Assembly (NCBI GenBank): GCA_028554755.1 | Contig: JAPTOF010000008.1 | Coordinates: 11,720,501-11,784,500 of the forward strand | Direction: 5' to 3' | Length of the DNA stretch: 64,000 nt | DNA from: Cordia subcordata | Lineage: Eukaryota; Streptophyta; Magnoliopsida; Boraginales; Cordiaceae | Shown: in pieces, positions 34,724 through 46,453 of the stretch | Layout of the letters: every line of letters starts with the position of its first letter | Numbering within the stretch: the stretch's first letter is position 1 | Notes under the pieces: generated by a model | Told to the model about the DNA's origin: nothing | Databases searched by the model: none | Seen by the model: only the letters and a program-made list of their open reading frames with translations | Translations under genes and position numbers: made by a program

Positions 34724-37700
34724 TCACCCTGAACCAGCCAGTGGTAAAATTCCTCTTGAGATATCAAGAAACCACAACAGATTTTTTGAGCAACTCTCTG
34801 ATGGAATCCCCTTTAGTTTGGTCTCCTCTTGAAGAACCTCATCCCTGACGAATTTGAGCGAATCCTACAGTATATATAAAAGAACAAACTTGTTTAAAAC
34901 ATTGTATTATTAGCTATTTGTATTTTAAATTTGGTTTGATTCACCAGCAAAACGATTGTAAATCGAAAATGTACATAAGTTTTACGCATCCTACATTTAA
35001 CAGATTTTAAGTACTCAACAATTCTTTTGAGGAAAATGTGATTGTAAATACTGAAAATGTAGATTTATAAGATGATATTGTCAAATTGAGGGATGATGCA
35101 AAGACGTGTTTAAGTATGGTGATTCACAACTTTTTTAATGGCTAGCTCATGCCTAATGACTTTCTTCTTTCTTAAAAGCCCACTTGAAATTGTAATTTTG
35201 TGTCAATCTTCATATTTTTGTAATTTTGTCTTCTTAGTCCTAAGAAGTTAAATGTTTTATCTTTGTCGAATTGATTCGTCTTGCCCTCGTTGTTTCTCGG
35301 GCATTTGTCCTTATAAACTTTATCATAATAATGAAATACTTCGGCTGACTTCGCCCAAAAAAAAGGAGGAGAGAAGAGAGTTGGGTAGAAGGGAAACTAT
35401 TGGCAAAATTAAGGATGTTGATAATTTAATATATCTTGCAGATATCATACTGACAAATCATGTTCGAATAAATTTTCTTTTCTTAAAAAAAAAAAATAGT
35501 GAAGGTACTCTATTTAAAGTTGATTTCATGAGCAGATATCCCTGAAAATGAATATGTCACACTTCCCTTTTTTTCCCCTAAAATTGTTCAGGAGTTCTAA
35601 AAAGGTGTTTGACTTTGTTTATTTGGTGCTTATAAATACTTAAATAGTAAAAAATATGTGAGAAGCTATTTTTTTAGGTGCTTGTAATAAACAAAGCCAA
35701 ACACCCTCTAAATCTTGAAATGATTGTCATAGCTGGCCAAAATTTTCAATTTACGGCAAACCCTGGTGCTACCAACTTATGGTTAAATCTAAAGCGTAAT
35801 TAGATGTGGGTATAACTTGGAGGTTACATTATAAGCTTAGTGCATCAATTCAAATGATGTGCTTGTTGACCACTTGGGTGATTTATGATGAGTTCTCAAG
35901 TGTTTTTTTTTTAAGCCCCTAACCCCCATTTCTTTATAGGTTCTGAACTTAAATTATTATCTCGAAAGAAAAGAGTTTCAAAACTCAAGTTACTCTATAA
36001 TCCTAAGTGAATACTGAAGGTTTAGATAACAACTTGCATTAAATATTTTGAGTTAGTAAATTTGAGAATCATGTAATTATTTGTGAAATTCATATCACTA
36101 AACTTGTTTGTGGGTTAAATTTTTTTGAGTTATAATAGTTCAGGAATCATGGTTATCTGCGCATTATAGCATTTGTTGGGATTGACTTTTTCTTAAAAGT
36201 ATTTTTTTTCCTAAATTTTCTTTTTAAATATTTTCTCAAGAAGCAAAAAAATTTCTAGTGTTCTGAAGAAGTTAAAATTTGAACTTTTCTTTCAGAGTTG
36301 TATTTTTTTTCCCTCTTATTTTTGGAGTTTTAGGGGAAAAAAAATCGCTTCTATAAAAAAAAGTCAACATGAAGAAGCCATTAGTGCATCAAAACAAATA
36401 AAAAAGTCAATCTGAAGAAGCCATTAGTGCATCAAAACAAATAATGTGGCATACACACCTGTGAAGTGTCCTGGAGAGATGATGTGCGCCCCCATCTTTC
36501 AGGATCCCAGAGAATTGAGCTATTGAATGCAAAGCTGGAGATGTGAATTGGAGGCTTTTCATCTGTCAGATTCTGCAATTTCTTCAAATGCCATCCTATC
36601 ACTTCTGAAGAATCACACACAGGCCCCTCAATGACAACCCTTTTCCTGTTTGCAGATAGCAGTGCCATAGGCCACGTCCCAAACACCCTACAAAAAATTT
36701 CCCACTTATAAGCATCTAAAATACGTATTTAGATTTTTTTATAATGTTAAAACGTTTGCTTGGGAGATTAATGGTGGCATTATGATGACGAAATTGTAAC
36801 AAACGATTGGAACCATTGAGTATAGATTAAGATTCCTTGGTAAATGAGTGTAGACACTAGTGACTCTTCTTTTTTATATGTCCCAAATAATACAACAAAA
36901 TGTCATGTCCGGGACTGCTACAAGTTTAAAAATAATAATTCAAGACTCAAATCCGCGAAACCAAAATTATTACTCACGTTATCACTTAAATTTCCAATAT
37001 GCGCTTATAATCCACTCATTTTTTCGTCTCATACTAATGTAAGACAATATGAAAAAAAGGACTGCGTCAATCGTATACAAAGTGGACCATTACGTAAGCC
37101 TACCATCACTTTGTTTGCATCTATGGATGTGTACAGGATTTAGCAGAGCCCCAGAAACTCCACCTACCAGCCAGCACTAAATGATGTTGTTGAACTCAAA
37201 CAATCATTGATTCTAAAATCACAGCAGAAGTTTTGGCGAATTAACTCCTAGCAAGAGAGAGAACTACACGAACTTACTCAATTCTTTGGAATACCATGAG
37301 CTAGTCGCAACATTTCAGGGTAACGTACATTTTCACTTAAGAGGGTGTTTCACTTTGCTTATTTTAGATATTTATAAATACTTAAAGAAAAACACACTCT
37401 CATATATTTTTTACTAATTAAATATTTATAAACATTAAATAAACAAAGCCAAACACCCTGTCACACAATATTCTGCTGTCGACAAATAAATTTAACGTGT
37501 GAAAGAGATGAAAAGAACTTACTCAATTCCTCGAATCTCTTCAAAGAAGCTGAGGTCATAAACATTGGAGAGCCCAGCAAAGTGAACAATCCCACTAAGC
37601 TTGTGGTGCTCAATGTGATTTAGTGCAACATTCCTCTGATGATCCATTTCAGCTTTCACATCAGTGAAATTCTCTTTGAACACCAAATGCCTATACATAA

Positions 37701-38089
37701 TGCCTGTTCTTCTAAGCAACTCCGAGACCTCGGAGGACTCAGATTGCTGCTCCACCACTACCCACAACAATGGCGAAGCAACCAATCTCAACGTGTTTGC
37801 CATCCTCGAAAGCAGTACCAGTCGAAGCTGATCTTTCATGCTTGTTGGAGTGACTATTATCACAAGCCTTTTGGGGATCATCACTTCCTGAGGATCTTCT
37901 CTTTCTGCTTCCATCTCCATTTTTGTGGTTGTTGAAGCACTCCCATTGTTAGACCTGGTATGAATTGGCCCTGCTGCTACTGCTGATGCATCCGACAAGC
38001 CTCTGTCGAACCCCCCAGTCTCCATTTTCAATTGCTGCTGCGTTTCAATTGATTGCGGCGAAGAAGAAGAAGAAGAAGAAGAAGAAGAA

Positions 38090-38136
<47 letters not shown>

Positions 38137-38301
38137 AGAAGAATGTGAGCGATGCGAAAGGGTGTTGCCATTGGGGAACATTGTAGTCTTAGCTGTTGGA
38201 GCAAAGCCTGTGAAGAATCCCAACACGAAACACAAAGAAAAATGCACTATAGCTTTCTTCCATAGCTGCACCTTTTTCTTTGATCTTTCCAGAGATCCCA
38301 T
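34724..38301 (-). CDS. IRX9: GT43 glycosyltransferase IRX9 (xylan backbone synthesis)
   Basis: IRX9 is a Golgi type II membrane protein required, with IRX14 and IRX10, for elongating the xylan backbone of secondary walls. Exons on the minus strand are 38301-37523, 36687-36459 and 34864-34724, giving 382 residues. The start is MGSLERSKKKVQLWKKAIVH; an in-frame ATG 25 codons upstream is ignored because MGSLERSKKK is the conserved family start. A membrane anchor lies at about 16-36. A stem of 28 consecutive Ser follows, then the GT43 domain with VIIVTPTSMKDQ, ANTLRLV, LLWVVVE, RTGIMYRHLVFKENF, HHKLSGIVHFAGLSNVYDL, FGTWPMALLS and ISSFAFNSSILWDPERWGR. The C-terminus is DEVLQEETKLKGIPSESCSK plus a short tail. 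Introns are 835 and 1594 bp and hold MITEs. No lesion is seen. Confidence 0.95.
35604..35706. mobile_element. Short MITE, 'GGTGTTTGRCTTTGTTTAT' family, in IRX9 intron 2
   Basis: About 100 bp with termini GGTGTTTGACTTTGTTTA and, inverted, ATAAACAAAGCCAAACACC. TCTAAA occurs just outside both ends and may be part of the target duplication. A sibling lies at 37342-37459 in intron 1 of the same gene. Confidence 0.7.
36173..36371. mobile_element. MITE-like element in IRX9 intron 2
   Basis: Begins TTTGTTGGGATTGACTTTTT and ends AAAAAAAAGTCAA, with a T/A-rich near self-complementary body, like the family at 21865-22096. Ends are less certain than for that copy. Confidence 0.4.
36371..36443. repeat. 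43-bp tandem duplication beside IRX9 exon 2
   Basis: The 30-base phrase starting GAAGAAGCCATTAGTGC occurs at 36371-36400 and 36414-36443 without change. The second copy ends 15 bases from the exon-2 donor (36458), so the duplication abuts the splice site. Confidence 0.85.
37342..37459. mobile_element. Short MITE, 'GGTGTTTGRCTTTGTTTAT' family, in IRX9 intron 1
   Basis: Termini GGGTGTTTCACTTTGCTTA and, inverted, AAACAAAGCCAAACACCC flank an AT-rich body of ~80 bp. It is the second copy of this family in the same gene. Confidence 0.65.
38059..38142 (-). repeat. Coding microsatellite giving 28 consecutive Ser in IRX9
   Basis: The plus strand is a nearly pure GAA repeat with one GAG interruption; on the gene strand it is read as TCT/TCC/TCG serine codons. 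It lies in the stem between the membrane anchor and catalytic domain. Confidence 0.95.
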
Positions 38302-39870
38302 GGCTACTAAAAACTGGCGGGCAGATTTGAGACGGAAATTTTTTGTCTCAAAAGTTAGGAAAAAGTTCCGTCTCAATACGAATTTGAAGCAATCTGCGGA
38401 AATGGTGGAGGCCTATATAACTTGAAATGTGTAAGTGAGTTAGCTGACAGATAATGAGCATTTGGTGAACTCAAATGTCAGTTTTTATGTGTTGAGAGGC
38501 TTTGGTTGAGGAAGCCATTGCTTGAAGTTAAAGGAAAAATACAACAGAAAATGATACACAGGGGCATGACTAGCTGCTTCCTGCACCAAATTTTGGTTGA
38601 GAGATGCAAACTCATCACCTAAACATATATTTTTAGTAAGAAAATTCGAAATCAAAGAAAAAAAGAAAAACACAAATGGAAAAAAAAGGTCGAGAATGGC
38701 TTGTTCATCTGCATGGTTATCACGTATTTTTTGACTGTTGGCTGTGCATCAGCGCATCGAGAAGCCGCAACCAGTTTGCTTTACAGTCTCCTTATTATAG
38801 AAAATTAAAACAATTCACGTATGCTCTTGAAATGTTGCAAATAAACAAGATTCAATAATTATAAATAATCAAAATTATTTCATAAAAAATATATTATTTT
38901 TTACATAAATCTCGCTCGTATTATCAAATCTGTTTCGAACATAATATTCATAGGAACTGAGCTACTAAGAACCAAGGGTGGTCAAATGACCCCTTATATT
39001 TGACAAATCATAAATATTATATATGTAATTTGGGTTGTTATTAAGATTAATGTACATATATGACTCAATTTAGATTTATAAATGACTCCTTATCATTTTG
39101 CATTTCATCTTACTGTTTTAGACTCTTCAAAATCAGTAATAATTATTATAAATTAATACAAAATTTATATTTTATATATTAATTTTTGAAGTATATAAAT
39201 TTTTCTCGACCGTCCATAAAAGTCGTGACTTTTCACCAACAACCGTACGACAAACCTCTCGAATCTTTTACTTTAATACCAATTTTGGATGCGAGCAAAA
39301 TCATCTACTTGCAACAAAGTCAACATTTAGTAAATAAAAAGAAACCTGAGCAATTTTAATTTTATATATTTTAATAATGTCTCGCATAATTTATCCAAAT
39401 AATTATCACCTAAGACGAAATATAAAAAATCAATCTGGTGTATGAATTTCAGTTAGAACATCTACCACTGCGTGTAATAGAGAAACGTATCTTAGAAAAC
39501 AAAATCTTACTCTAGTCATCACTAATACTTGAGCTTGAGACCCACTATGTAATCGAAATTTTTAAAAGTCTTACTCTAGTCATTGTTCAAACTCGAGACG
39601 CTATGCCAAAAGTGGGAGAAATCCATTCCCCTCTCTCTTTTTCTCCACCACCATGTTGCCAGCCAAGGGATAGGGGATGTGGATCAACTTGTTCTGACAT
39701 CGGATAATAAGCTTATGAATTTTGTCTTATTTTATCGTTGAGAAACGAAAAAAGATTTCCACCTCCAAGTTTAATTGAGACATAACTCTCTTCCTTTTGG
39801 TGTGAAGCAAATTATATAACTGGTATTTTAAATACTATGTATTCATGACTAAGTATCTTCTATAATATCT
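38302..39870. other. IRX9 5' flank and intergenic region
   Basis: Contains the IRX9 promoter and 5' untranslated region by position. No individual promoter element is clear enough to call, and no other gene is visible. Confidence 0.45.
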
Positions 39871-40165
39871 TGTTAACTCAGCTCGAAGAGAGAAGAGTTT
39901 CTCATTTAGTTAGTTAAGTGTACAGCTCTATATATAGAAGTTAGTTACAATTGTAATTGAACATGAAATCTTCTAGCTACTGAGCACTAGTATTTGGTGA
40001 GTTTTGAGTTGGCACGTGGACTTTGACTTCCTCATTTGCTTACTCTAACATCCCCCTTAAGCTAAGCATTGGAGTTTGGCTAATGGAAGCTTGCTAGCGA
40101 GGTAGTGAAACTGATTTGTTGGCAAAGACTTGGTGAATAGATCAATTATCTGTTCCGAAGATGGT
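39871..40165 (-). mobile_element. Ty1/Copia 3' remnant: RNase H end, polypurine tract and short LTR
   Basis: On the minus strand, 40165-40057 encodes the end of a Copia pol: SEQIIDLFTKSLPTNQFHY through AKLQCLA and a stop. The polypurine tract AAGGGGGA (40058-40051) overlaps the stop, and a 180-bp LTR follows at once, running TGTTAGAG ... GAGTTAACA (40050-39871) with a TATATATAG promoter-like box. Everything upstream in the element is missing; the remnant abuts other LTR-derived sequence at ~40187. Confidence 0.75.
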
Positions 40166-40186
40166 AGATAGAGATAAGTAGCTTTT

Positions 40187-40640
40187 TGTTAGGGTTGCTT
40201 GATGGATTATTTTTGGGTTGCTCTAGTCTAGACCTCTAATAGTCTCCTAATTGGTACCCTAAGCCAAAGATGTGGGTCCATCCTTAGGTGGCGATGCCTA
40301 GCAGTACAACGTGGTCTTTATGACTTAGGAATTAGGGTTAGATAATATGATTCTAGGTGATTTAGATCGATCTAATCTTGGCACTTAGTCCACTAATTAG
40401 TTTCCCAATCTAACCCTGGGACTTGGTACGGGTTTGTCCCTAAGCTTCGCCTCACTTAGCAGTATGACATGGCCCTTATGAACCTAGGGTGTTAAGGTGG
40501 ACTAACTAGCTATTATAAGTGAACTAAAGTCAACTAAATCTATTCGGACACTTATTGGTTGGATTTAAAAACCAAAGGGGACTCGACCTAGTCTAGTTAC
40601 TAGTTGTACACCATCGATCGTATCACAATAGCAAAAACTG
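40187..40640. mobile_element. Diverged fragment of an Athila-type LTR
   Basis: Shares with the LTRs at 49424-53010 the ordered phrases GGGACTTGGTACGGGTTTGTCCCTA, TATGACATGGCCCTTATGA..CTAGGG, AAGTCAACTAAATCTATTC, TTGGTTGGATTTAA..ACCAA, GGGGACTCGACCTAG. It is an old degraded copy. Confidence 0.65.
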
Positions 40641-42177
40641 ACAGTTGAATATATTGGTTTAATTATGTTTTGATGATGTCATAATTGTGTTTTGTTATCT
40701 AATTGCTACTACTTGAAGTATGATGAATATCTTACACAGTAGCATTATTGGAGCAAAGAAAAAGAGATAAAGCATAGTTATGGAGCATGGTTCGTGAAGC
40801 TTGGGTAAAACTTATAGTTATGGTCTTTTTCTTCTTTTAGCCTTATGTTAAGTTGATCTTAGTACATAAGCAAATGCTATGAGCTCAATAAACTAAGCAC
40901 ATTGCACGCATTCTTCATGCATTTTGTTCATAAGTCTTGTTCTCTTACACTTGATCATCTTTTCTCCTTAATACGTATTTATATATCCTTTCTATTCTCT
41001 TATATTTATTATTATATGTGCATTTGCACTCAAAACAACTTTTCCTGCAGAAAATTTAGCTCTAAGATCCATATTTTTGATTATGGAGCTGCATGCACTA
41101 CAGTACTCCCAATTGCATTGGTATTTGATACCTTGATGGATATATGTGCTTATATGTATTTATATATGTATATATCAGTACAGCTTTGCAGTAAAAGTGC
41201 ACTATTTTGAGTATAGAGTTTGTATTATGGATAAATAAGCATTTTTGTATAAAACTATTACATGTAAAAGCCTTCTTTCTTGCATAAAATTTGAAACTCT
41301 TGTTTTGAGAAGATTTAATCTTGCATTTAATGTTTGGAAGATAAGTTGGTGTTAGCATTTATTATTGACTTGATCTTATACGAATAGTGGTTACTTTGAG
41401 TTGTGAAATGTTTGTAGAAAAATATTGCTTACTGTTGATGGGATGTAAGGTTACTTTTTTGTACAAAGTTAAACAACTTTTTCAACTTTTTCTGTAACTA
41501 CCGGCCTACATAGGCGGTCGATCGGCATTGTGCTCCGGTAAAAATAGAGAATAATGTTGCTCTATCGATCGACTGGTAGAGTGTTCCGGTAAGGCTTTTT
41601 GCCTTCTGGAACTACCAGCACACCCAGGTGGTCAACCGGTAGAGTATTCTAGTAACTCCTTTGAGTTATTTTTAAAATTTGACCATTGGGAGACTTACTC
41701 TTTGGGCTTATAAATATATCCCTCTTCTCCCAACTCAGATATAACTTTATCAAAACATATTCACAAGCTCTTTAGCATTCAATACACTCTCTTTTATGCA
41801 ATCTTGCATCATTTGTTACTATCTTCATGGATTGCATATTATTGGCATTCATTGATTAAGTTCTTGAGCTCATAAATTGCTTATCTACTTAGAGCAACAT
41901 GGGAAGGTTTAAATACCTTTATACACTTGCTCAAAAGAAGTTCTTGTATTTCAAACTCTCTACAATCACACTGGGTGTGAGTTTTTTTGCTCTTGGGTAG
42001 TATAGTTGTGAGAAACATCTCTCAAGAGTAGAGGGTAAAAATCCTCAAGTATTGAGCTAATACTTGTGGTCCTTATGGTGAAATAAGAGTTATGATCGTT
42101 GTTCTACGGTTTTACAACATACTAAGCAAGAAGGCGTTTCACTAGTGAAGTTTCTGAAACCCTAAAGGAAGACCTTA
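40641..42177 (+). mobile_element. Probable LTR fragment of another retrotransposon (SIRE/Maximus-like Copia)
   Basis: There is no coding capacity. The opening (TTGGTTTAATTATGTTTTGATGATG..) resembles the start of SIRE-type Copia LTRs. Three CCGGT / GGTCGATCGG-type motifs (41510-41640) precede a TATAAATATATCCC box at 41710. It is cut at 42177 by the CACTA element. The clade call is tentative. Confidence 0.4.
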
Positions 42178-42194
42178 CACTACAAGAAAATAGG

Positions 42195-42780
42195 CCTTTA
42201 GCGATCGCCTAAATCGTTCGCTAAATGGAAAAATCGATCACTAAATTGCGGTAACGACCGATTTTGCGACCGATGTAGATGGTCGCTAAACTGAAATTAG
42301 CAACCGATTTACTAATCGGTTGCTAATTAGAGACCGATGAGTCAGTCGCTAAAATATCGGTAGCTAAGTATGCCCAACTCCCAGATCAGTCGCTAAATTT
42401 TTGTGACCAATTTAGCTACCGACTAGTCGGTCGCTAAAATTTAGCGAGCGACTGTGCGGTCTCTAAATTTTAGCAACCGATTAGTTGTTTGCTAAATTTT
42501 AGCGACCTATTTTTAGCGACCGATCCGTCGGTCGCTAAATGTTAGCGACCGCAGTTTCGGTAGCTAAATTTTAGCAACTGCAGTGTCGATTGCTAAATTT
42601 TAGAGACCGACATGTCGGTTGCTAATTTCTAGTGATATGCATAGCTGCCATTTAGCGACCGATTCAGCGGTAGCTAATTTAGCAACTGACATTGTAGTTG
42701 CTGACGTTTAGCGCTTTCCAATTTTAGCGACCAGTATGACGTTGGTCGCTAATTTAATGATCGTACAGCCTATCATAAGC
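42195..42780. repeat. CACTA subterminal repeat array
   Basis: About twenty copies of a 12-14 base motif, TTTAGCGACCGA or its complement TCGGTCGCTAAA, occur in both orientations, often as head-to-head pairs. In En/Spm such arrays bind the TNPA-type protein. Copies near the terminus are more variable. Confidence 0.9.
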
Positions 42781-42799
42781 TGGTCGATCATAAACTACA

Positions 42800-43045
42800 T
42801 AAACCTGTTAACAATTTTATGTCTAACTTACATACTTATAACCACAAATTTGTAATACACAACTATATAAACCTGCTAACAATTTTATGTCTAACTTACA
42901 TACTTATCACCACAAATTGGTGACACACAACTACATAAACCTGCTAACAATTTTATGTCCAACTTACATACTTATCACTACAAATTTACAGCACAATCAA
43001 CTTACATACTTATCACTGCAAATTGGTAACATAATCAACCAACAA
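42800..43045. repeat. ~65-bp minisatellite inside the CACTA element
   Basis: The unit 'AACCTGCTAACAATTTTATG' plus CTAACTTACATACTTATCACC and ACAAATT repeats at 42803, 42869 and 42938, with two further truncated copies. Confidence 0.85.
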
Positions 43046-43219
43046 AATACATTTAAACACAAAAATCTGCATCAATCCATATCTTTTTCACATAAGCATA
43101 AATAATGTGTCATAAAACCTTCACATGTCAATAGTCTACCAAATTAAACCTTAAAGGCATTTAACCAAATATATTACAAAATTATATAAAATTCATCAAC
43201 ACATAATAAAGTAGTCTTT

Positions 43220-46200
43220 TTACCACGATAAACACAATAACATATTAGGAAGGGATGGATCTGAAGGTGGTAACTGAGCGGTCAATCCTGCTAACTCCAA
43301 CATCAATCTCATTTGCTCCATCATTGCAGCTCGTTCACGTTGGAGTTTTTTTCTCTAACTCCAACTCCTTGCATTGCATTTGTTGTTGAACTTCTTCCTG
43401 CACTTGTCGCGCCACTTCTTCTCGCATTTGCTGTATTTGTGTTTCATACTTCTCTTCTTCTTCAGAAAGACGAGCATTCAATTCTGATTGGGATAGCAAA
43501 TTGTAGCCTACGGAAGAAAATGCTGACCCATGCCGTTTAGAAGGAGGAATTATCCCTTCAAAGTTGCTGATGGGTAGACCAAATGTTGTGCCCTTGTTCA
43601 CACCCCCAATTGTTTCATAAAAGATCTCAAGGTCAAATTGATTATCAAACTGATTGATGTTACTTTCTTCGCCCTCATCACCTTGTTGTCTTTTCTGACC
43701 ATAAAGCTCGTCATAACGCTCCTACAAAAATTGAGTCCACAAACACAATTTAGTTAAAAAAAACTAACCAAAATAATAATTAATAAAATGTAAGCCTAAT
43801 GTAGCAAGAAACTAGATACATTACCGAGACTCTTTTTGCTTTAGAGCTAATCCAATCACTGTCTCCTCTACTCTTCTTATGTGTGCGTTTAAAAAAATCA
43901 ATCTTTGAAAAGTTCAAATTTTTCGCAATCTATAAAATATATATAAAAAAATGAGAATTCAACATAATATATTTCTATGTAACGAATAATATATATTTTA
44001 TATGCATGTGAGCGTAAACCTCTCGTTGCTCCACTTCTTCGAAATTTATAGACCCACTGGTGTGCAAGGAATACGAGCCATCTATTACCCCTTTTATCCG
44101 GTTTGTTTTACCAGCTTCATGTTTGTTTATCCATTTCACCTCCATCCACGAGTCCACAAGTTTATCCCAATCTTGTTTCTCAATCCAATTTGGTGGAAAG
44201 TTTTTCCATTCATCATGAGGATCTTCTTGTTTAGATTCATTCTTGGCACATGTCCTCGCATTGTATAACAAGCCTTTCATCCTTTTACCACAATGTCGGC
44301 GCCAAATAGGGTATGCAACATTCTCCTCCTCAGGAGTTGCGAACTTATAATATTGCTATGTATATTACAAGACAAAAGAAATTGTTAGCTAAATGTTAAT
44401 TAAATATGAGAATATAAATGATATTTATAGTCAATATTACCAAAAAGCCTTTCCACATAAGTTGTTTATAATCTTCAGTAATTATATCCCATGACACCCA
44501 AGGACCTTTAAAGTGGCTTCTAATCATGTGTGATGAAGTTCTAACCCATTTTGCTTTGTTGTAAAGGTAAAGGCTGTAATGAAAATAAATTATAAGTGTT
44601 ACGAGTAATAACTTCATTAACTTGTAATGTTCAACTAAAATGCATACCCTCTATTTCTGACTTGTAACTCTTCTCGACTCTCAGGATTCGGAGGAGGAGG
44701 TAAAGCAGCACCACGACGTTCCTCATTAGTCATCTCTGTCTCCTCATCCTCTTGAGAGTCACCGGCATGCTCTTCTGTTGATAGAAAATGGATTGAATAC
44801 ATGTTATAAAAGCATTATGTCACTTTACAAAGCTCTCGATGCAATAGTCCTGCTATTTTTATCATCTAGGGCAAATTTATGTATGATAGTATTCTCAAAA
44901 TTGTTTCTTCTTGGCTAGTAATCAGCTTTAGCGTTTCACTTCTAAATCTACTTAGTCAACCAAATGATGTGTTTCCTAACTCTGTGTCTTATATCACCCA
45001 AGCATTTAAAACTAAGTAATCAAGAATAGTGGATCTTTCCTTCTTTCTCACCCCTTCCCTCCTTTTCCCTCTCTGCCTTTTTCAAATAGGCATCAAATTT
45101 GAGCTAGATAAGCAATAAAATCATTCATTATTAGTTAGAATAATAGCACATACGATCACATGGTCGACAAAACTTATGTTTGATTTAATAGGTTCCAGGC
45201 ATGTACTTCATGCAGTAAATTAATTACCTAAACGTATCCACAATCAAAATCATATAGAAATATAGCCTCAAATTAATGATAGTCCCATAAGAGTCTTCAA
45301 CATGTCTCTATCATAGTGATGCTCCCACAACGAAGATCCATATACTCTATAGCTAACAATTGCAAGATTCTATTCTAGAAAGTTTGAACAAACTTGATAA
45401 CTGATAATATGGGACATAGAGATAATACTGTTGCAAGTATTCTAAGTTTTTTTTTGAAAATTTGGAATGTAACTTATAGTATTCCCTAAACTCTTGACTA
45501 GCCATACGAATTTATCAGTTCTTCCAACTTATGCCTGTGCTCACTTTAACTTAATTCCTTAAGTTGATATAACATGGAAATGAAGCTAGATTAATAAGAA
45601 TAAGTGATAAAGTATCTAAAACACCTGTCAAGTTAATTATATATATAATAGGAATCTCAGTCATCAATAATTCTAGGAATAATGAGTATATTAGCTATAA
45701 TAATCTGTAAGAAGGCTTATATAGGATAATCCCATCTAAAAATTACATACTTGCACTGTAACTCCTTTTAATCAATGTACAATATATTAGTTTGCATGAA
45801 ACAATAGCATCATATTTGATATACCTACTAGAAAACTATAGATTAGTAATAGAAGAATTCGTCATAATCCCTTACAGAAAAAAAACATGTAACCAGAAAA
45901 AATGGCATCACAATTCACATGATTGATTAATTTCTACATAGAAATGACTCAAACACTAGAGTGATCACAGTTCAAACAAAAAAGAAATGTCATTTTAGAT
46001 TTTAACTAGTATGATCACATTTGGACATCAGAGATGAAATGAATGCTAAAAAGCAAATTAAGGTCCCGTGTAAGTATAACATTGACCTTGTAAAGGTGCA
46101 GAAGGGCCCGATGATGTAGAAGTATGCGGGAGGGTGGTGTCTGCATGGGCTGATGATAGTGATTCTCGTGTCTGTGGAATACTTGATCTACCTCCTCCAG

Positions 46201-46324
46201 AAGACAAAGACGCTGGTGTATGCTCTTCAACATCATGTGAAGAGTTTGAACTCCCCATCTCGTCACGTAATCTCGATCTTGCTGAAGATTGAACAAGGCG
46301 CCTTTTCCCTTTAACCCGTAACAT
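43220..46324 (-). pseudogene. CACTA-encoded Transposase_24-type protein gene (TNPA-like role), one frameshift
   Basis: This is the second gene of the CACTA element; its product probably binds the subterminal repeats and assists TNP2. Deduced minus-strand exons are 46324-46087, 44774-44648, 44573-44442, ~44357-44018, ~43928-43826 and ~43722-43220. Recognisable stretches, in order: an MLRVKGKRR start and Ser-rich region, NEERRGAALPPPPNPES, KAKWVRTSSHMIRSHFKGPW, then the Transposase_24 core with YPIWRRHCGKR, WKNFPPNWIEKQDWDKLV, NRIKGVIDGSYSLHTSGSI, then SDWISSKAKR and ERYDELYG. The end is a Glu/Gln coiled coil. The coding frame shifts in an A7 run near 43350 (ELEKK in one frame, LQRERAAMMEQM in the next), so the product lacks its proper last ~45 residues unless this is a sequencing slip. 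Exons d-f boundaries are approximate. Confidence 0.7.
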
Positions 46325-46453
46325 CTGGATATCACTAAAAGAAGTATCATTTAGATACAAGTAAAAAGAATATAACATAACATGAAAATTAATGAGATTA
46401 AGCATAAGAAAAATTCAGTTTTTAATGACTACATATTACAGGTGATATAAAAA

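Noticed and set aside
37965..38186. Plus-strand ORF with a long poly-Lys run
   Set aside because: It is the reverse reading of the GAA repeat that encodes serine in IRX9.
38302..38376. IRX9 start 25 codons upstream (MRRNFFLTFE)
   Set aside because: The family start MGSLERSKKK at 38301 is conserved; the upstream extension is basic leader-like sequence without family support.
40902..41358. ORFs of 86-102 residues on both strands
   Set aside because: Mutually overlapping shadows in an AT-rich LTR-like segment, without domains.
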